A stretch of 64,000 bases of DNA from an uncultured Oscillospiraceae bacterium. GTDB taxonomy: Bacteria; Bacillota; Clostridia; Oscillospirales; Oscillospiraceae. The DNA is taken from positions 107,179 to 171,178 of the forward strand of contig CANRLF010000003.1 of assembly GCA_947631395.1 (NCBI GenBank), given 5' to 3'. Shown here piece after piece: positions 61,263 through 64,000 of the stretch. The notes under the pieces were generated by a model. That model saw only the letters and a list, made by a program, of their open reading frames with translations, had not been told where the DNA came from and ran no database searches. Each line of letters opens with the position of its first letter. The first letter of the stretch is position 1. Position numbers and translations under genes: made by a program.

Positions 61263-61484
61263 TCACTTCCTTTGGCGAAGCTCTGCGTTGAACGTCCGGC
61301 TTATTTCGTCAAATGATTTTCGGGTATTTCCTTTTGCTCTAATAGAAGAGCAAGTAAAGGAATACGATTGCGGTGTGTCAAGTGGGGCGATGCCCTGTTT
61401 GCGGCAAATAGTAGTTTGCGCTCATGAACCCTCAGCCTGCCACATAAACTCAACGTCGCTTCCGCTCAAGAAATCTTCCAGCAT
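61263..61484 (-). pseudogene. Gene relic with an in-frame TGA
   Basis: From ATG 61484 a frame reads MLEDFLSGSDVEFMWQAEGS, meets TGA at 61422-61424, and then continues in the same frame for 52 sense codons (RKQGIAPLDTPQSYSF and RAKGNTRKSFDEIS) to a TGA at 61263. It has no ribosome site and abuts the M56 stop, so it looks like the 3' remnant of a gene truncated when the M56/BlaI pair arrived. Family not recognised. Confidence 0.45.
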
Positions 61485-61506
61485 AGATGGATTAACAATA
61501 GTTACA

Positions 61507-62934
61507 CTATATTGAAGAAGATGCTATACGAACTTGAACGTTAGCCTCAAACGCATCCCCATCTTTATTAGGATTAATTACAATCCATCTGCGTCCAGGG
61601 CTGTTTCCTTCGTTATCAGTGGTCATCTCGATAATACATTGTTCACCAGGAGCGATTGTCTTTGGACCTGCCATAACATCTCTGCTACTGGCATTTCCCC
61701 GCTTAACTAAGACTTGAATTGAGTACTCACCAGTATTTTCAATCATTACATGGTAAGCAGGACAATCGTCGGTAGTAACAAAGTAGTCATACCATGCGCT
61801 TGTTCCGTTTGAAGTAGCAATCTGATCTATGCCAAGGCGAGCGGTGCTAATGTCGTTAAAAATTGACGTTCCATCAATCTCTGTGTCAGGAGTATCGTAA
61901 TTGCTACTGTCACTAATATTAATTGCGCTTTGCGCATCTGGGGTGTTTCTATCATTTACAGAATCACTGATTTTCCCATCTGATTTGCCGGGTTCTGCTG
62001 TCATTGGATTCGTTGCAAAACACACCGCCACCAATGCACAAGCGACAATCGCCGAAACAATGACCCAATACGCCGGTATTTTGTAATTCAACACCTTTTT
62101 CACCCTTTCTTTTACGGCAACTTCTCCAAAGGCCAGCGGGCAAATTGCGACCAGCCGCCGCCCGGAACTACACTCCAGCAGAGCAACGGAATATTGCTTT
62201 TTCCCGTCCACATCCATATTCCGGATGACCTTTTCGTCACAGGCCAGCTCAATGTCTCGACACAACAGCACATAAGCCACCCAACACAGAGGGTTGAACC
62301 AGTGAACCGCCAAAATCAGAAAGCCCAGCGGTTTCCACCAGTGGTCACGCCTTGCCAAATGTGCCTTTTCATGGGCAATTACCGGTTCCATGGACGATAC
62401 ATCCATGTTAGATGGCAGATAGATTCTGGGTCGAAGCAATCCCAGAATAAATGGAGATTTTACATGATCGCACAGAAAGATGTTTTCTTCGTAGGGTACT
62501 CTTTCAGCAACACTCCGATGTACCCGTACATAACTGATTAGAGCATATAGCAACATAACGGCTATACCGGTGAGCCAGATTACTGACAGAATAAATGTCC
62601 AGACATAAGGCGGGTTGACGCTACTCGCCGGATTCGGAGCAAAGGCTTCGCCCAGAACAGGGTTGACCACATTGCTGACGGCGGGGATGTCGTTGCTGAT
62701 AGTGGGCGTTTCGTATTGAATATTATGGGCGTTAAATATCTCGGCGCTGGGAATAAGGCTCAACGCACTCTCAAAGGAGAAGGGAACCACCAACCGCAAA
62801 GCGACAATCCCCCACAAAAGAACGGCGATCCACTTTGGTGCCTTTTTCAGTATAAATCGGAGTAGCACTACCGCTAAAATCAGCCAGCTTGCGGTAATGC
62901 TCATGTTCAAAATTTTCACAAAAGTATCGACCAT
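61507..62934 (-). CDS. Second M56-family (BlaR1-like) membrane metallopeptidase
   Basis: 475 residues. N-terminal membrane helices, zinc motif HEKAH near residue 186 (VIAHEKAHLARRDHWWKPLG), then CWVAYVLLCRDIELACDEKV. A further helix (YWVIVSAIVACALVAVCFAT) leads to a C-terminal extracellular part of about 160 residues. That part ends in a small beta-sandwich-like domain (MIENTGEYSIQVLVKRGN, IAPGEQCIIEMTTDNEG). No penicillin-binding motifs. ATG 62934 begins one base after the blaI stop. Its sequence is clearly different from the 4994-6448 protein, so this is not a recent duplicate. Confidence 0.87.
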   Translation of the reverse strand: MVDTFVKILNMSITASWLILAVVLLRFILKKAPKWIAVLLWGIVALRLVVPFSFESALSLIPSAEIFNAHNIQYETPTISNDIPAVSNVVNPVLGEAFAPNPASSVNPPYVWTFILSVIWLTGIAVMLLYALISYVRVHRSVAERVPYEENIFLCDHVKSPFILGLLRPRIYLPSNMDVSSMEPVIAHEKAHLARRDHWWKPLGFLILAVHWFNPLCWVAYVLLCRDIELACDEKVIRNMDVDGKKQYSVALLECSSGRRLVAICPLAFGEVAVKERVKKVLNYKIPAYWVIVSAIVACALVAVCFATNPMTAEPGKSDGKISDSVNDRNTPDAQSAINISDSSNYDTPDTEIDGTSIFNDISTARLGIDQIATSNGTSAWYDYFVTTDDCPAYHVMIENTGEYSIQVLVKRGNASSRDVMAGPKTIAPGEQCIIEMTTDNEGNSPGRRWIVINPNKDGDAFEANVQVRIASSSI

Positions 62935-62935
62935 A

Positions 62936-63295
62936 TTATTCACCTGCCTTATCGATCAGTTCACGAATTTCGGTAATTTCCTCGGCTGTCAGCTTCTTCT
63001 CGCTGGTAAAGGCGGCAAGAAAAGCTGGAAGTGAACCCGCAAAGGTTTCATCCACATACTTCTTGCTGTGAAGGGCATAGAACTCCTGCCGGGACAAAAG
63101 AGAAGTCACCACGCCGTTATTGTTCTGAAACAGCCCCTTGTCGCAAAGCCGGCGCAGTACCGTGTGCGTTGTTGTCCGCTTCCATGTGAGTTTTGCCGAA
63201 GCCAGCTTTATAAGCTCGGCAGATGTCACCGGCTCCCTTTCCCAGATGATGTCCGCAAAGCGGGCCTCCACAGCTCCTAATTGAATTTCAGCCAT
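62936..63295 (-). CDS. Second BlaI/MecI-family repressor
   Basis: 119 residues. The winged helix has IQLGAVEARFADIIWEREPV and KLTWKRTTTHTVLRRLCDKG; the C-terminal dimerisation and cleavage region ends ITEIRELIDKAGE. AGGAGG precedes the ATG. It forms an operon with the M56 gene and is preceded by a perfect 18-bp inverted operator. The target genes beyond its own operon are not in the window. Confidence 0.9.
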   Translation of the reverse strand: MAEIQLGAVEARFADIIWEREPVTSAELIKLASAKLTWKRTTTHTVLRRLCDKGLFQNNNGVVTSLLSRQEFYALHSKKYVDETFAGSLPAFLAAFTSEKKLTAEEITEIRELIDKAGE

Positions 63296-63309
63296 AAGCC
63301 TAACCTCCT

Positions 63310-63363
63310 GTCTACATAGTGTAGTCTTAAATATAGACTACACTATGTAGACGAATTTGTCAA
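63310..63363 (-). promoter_or_regulatory. Promoter and operator of the second BlaI/M56 operon
   Basis: Perfect 18-bp arms 63310-63327 and 63335-63352 with a 7-bp centre. Each arm contains a CTACA-N3-TGTAG dyad of BlaI type. TTGACA on the minus strand (63363-63358) and TAGTCT (63340-63335) give a 17-bp spaced promoter covered by the operator. Confidence 0.8.
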
Positions 63364-63442
63364 TAGTTTTTTTGATTTTCAAGAAAATAGTCCAGTTGAA
63401 ACCCTATCACGCAAAATAAATGTCAACAATTTTCCAGTTTGA

Positions 63443-63469
63443 AAATGCGTCTCAAATTGAGACGCATTT
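63443..63469. repeat. Recurrent palindrome, copy 2
   Basis: Arms AAATGCGTCTCAA and TTGAGACGCATTT around one base, 58 bp past the KTR copy B stop and 80 bp upstream of the blaI promoter. Confidence 0.85.
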
Positions 63470-63526
63470 CGATAAAAAGTGACGGTTCCGGAGCAGTCCG
63501 ATTTTCTGGATCAGCTCCGGCACGTC

Positions 63527-63709
63527 TCATTTGCTTTTCACCATTTTTAGGTCAAATACGTCCACCATCACCTCTCTCCCGCACTTCGGGCAATACAGCG
63601 GAAAATTGACGAGTACGGTATCCTCGTACACCTTCACATCTGTCTTTTCTCCGCAGTTGGGGCAGGGGATATATTTTGCCTGCTTGCGTAATTCATTTGA
63701 CTCTGTCAT
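63527..63709 (-). CDS. Cysteine-rich KTR-domain peptide, copy B
   Basis: 60 residues: CPNCGEKTDVKVYEDTVLVN then FPLYCPKCGRE and the same LKMVKSK end as copy A (61082-61255). GGAGGTGAG precedes ATG 63709; the longer frame upstream crosses a palindrome and is rejected. The two paralogues flank the BlaI/M56 operon. Confidence 0.8.
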   Translation of the reverse strand: MTESNELRKQAKYIPCPNCGEKTDVKVYEDTVLVNFPLYCPKCGREVMVDVFDLKMVKSK

Positions 63710-63758
63710 GTTCTCACCTCCGGGGAGAATAGTATCACAAGGAAAAAGAATACGCAAA

Positions 63759-63785
63759 AAATGCGTCTCAATTTGAGACTTATTT
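63759..63785. repeat. Recurrent palindrome, copy 3 (variant)
   Basis: AAATGCGTCTCAA pairs with TTGAGACTTATTT (two mismatches). It lies 50 bp upstream of KTR copy B. On the minus strand it is followed by six T residues, so it could terminate an upstream leftward transcript. Confidence 0.7.
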
Positions 63786-63824
63786 CGACGGGGTTTCCGC
63801 TCGGTATTATAACACACTTTTCTA

Positions 63825-63858
63825 ATTTGGGATATATCCCACACGATATATCCCAAAT
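63825..63858. promoter_or_regulatory. Perfect 14-bp inverted repeat upstream of the terminal HTH gene
   Basis: ATTTGGGATATATC (63825-63838) / GATATATCCCAAAT (63845-63858) with a 6-nt centre, followed by ACACTAAC/GTTAGTGT arms (63865-63872, 63894-63901) around the ribosome site. Operator-like; could also be an mRNA hairpin. Confidence 0.5.
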
Positions 63859-63899
63859 CTGTTTACACTAACAGTAGTCTTTCGGAGGACGGTGTTAGT

Positions 63900-64000
63900 G
63901 TGAACGCAAAAGAGGCGGTGGCGAAGCGGATACAGACGTTGTGCGCGGAACGTGGGATAACAGTAAACGCCCTTGCCAACCAAAGCGGCGTTGAGCCGTC
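63900..64000 (+). CDS. XRE-family HTH protein (3' end cut by window)
   Basis: GTG 63900 follows GGAGG at 63884-63888. The visible 33 residues (NAKEAVAKRIQTLCAERGIT, VNALANQSGVEPS) are the first helices of a Cro/cI helix-turn-helix, of the type found widely in clostridial mobile elements. The start codon lies within the arms of an inverted repeat, suggesting translational or transcriptional autoregulation. Confidence 0.7.
   Translation, partial: MNAKEAVAKRIQTLCAERGITVNALANQSGVEP

Larger units (their letters stand above)
56815..64000. mobile_element. Integrative element next to tRNA-Ala (right end outside window)
   Basis: From the base after the tRNA CCA onward the genes are of mobile-element type: large serine recombinase, TnpW-like peptide, sigma-region-4-like protein, HTH regulators, and KTR cysteine-rich peptides. 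Base composition is mixed and lower in GC in the M56/BlaI part. No relaxase or conjugation genes appear before the window ends, so element type (transposon or ICE) is open. Confidence 0.75.

Noticed and set aside
61422..61424. TGA read as selenocysteine or a sense codon
   Set aside because: No SECIS-like hairpin is evident after it, there is no Cys-rich redox context, and TGA is used as a normal stop in many genes here. Decay is simpler.

Overview
The window looks like a chromosome segment of a strictly anaerobic, spore-forming, high-GC member of the Clostridia, most likely Oscillospiraceae. The evidence is pyruvate:ferredoxin oxidoreductase, a class III (NrdD/NrdG) ribonucleotide reductase, pyruvate phosphate dikinase, a SpoIID homologue, good AGGAGG ribosome sites, frequent TTG/GTG starts, and tRNA genes that encode CCA. 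Family and genus are inferences from gene content; no rRNA is present to test them.

Layout. 1-4.7 kb: heat-shock operon hrcA(partial)-grpE-dnaK-dnaJ. 4.8-7.0 kb: a lower-GC BlaI/M56-peptidase regulatory pair that appears inserted at the 3' end of spoIID, because a 47-bp direct repeat carrying the spoIID stop region flanks it. 7.1-16.8 kb: spoIID, a membrane protein, nrdG, an HTH/small-membrane-protein cassette, nrdD, sfsA, and the potassium uptake pair trkA-trkH. 16.8-17.3 kb: a non-coding cluster of perfect hairpins. 17.3-22 kb: PFOR and a CapA-like protein. 22-30 kb: a rightward series of formate/nitrite channel, comM, thiI, M28 peptidase, cinA and a GH13 lipoprotein. 30-39 kb leftward: cyuA and an isolated rpoB-rpoC pair. 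39-44 kb: tRNA-Leu(GAG), a DUF2974 hydrolase and ppdK. 43.5-50.4 kb leftward: a tight operon glyS - LtaS-like sulfatase - small membrane protein - nadE - mnmE. 50.5-56.5 kb: ldhA, a repeat-rich non-coding kilobase, a small HTH gene, typA, a 45-residue protein, an inverted-repeat element with tRNA-like ends, and a NUDIX hydrolase.

56.6-64 kb: a degenerate tRNA, an intact tRNA-Ala(CGC) and, starting at the next base, an integrative element that runs past the window end. It carries a large serine recombinase, a TnpW-like peptide, a stand-alone Spo0A C-terminal DNA-binding domain, a sigma-region-4-like protein, HTH regulators, two paralogous cysteine-rich KTR peptides, and a second BlaI/M56 pair with its own operator. 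A 25-27 bp palindrome recurs three times in it.

The most unusual material is the two independent BlaI/M56 modules, whose M56 proteins end in short beta-rich domains instead of a recognisable penicillin-binding sensor, and the mobile element that carries a receiver-less Spo0A output domain next to a region-4 sigma-like protein.
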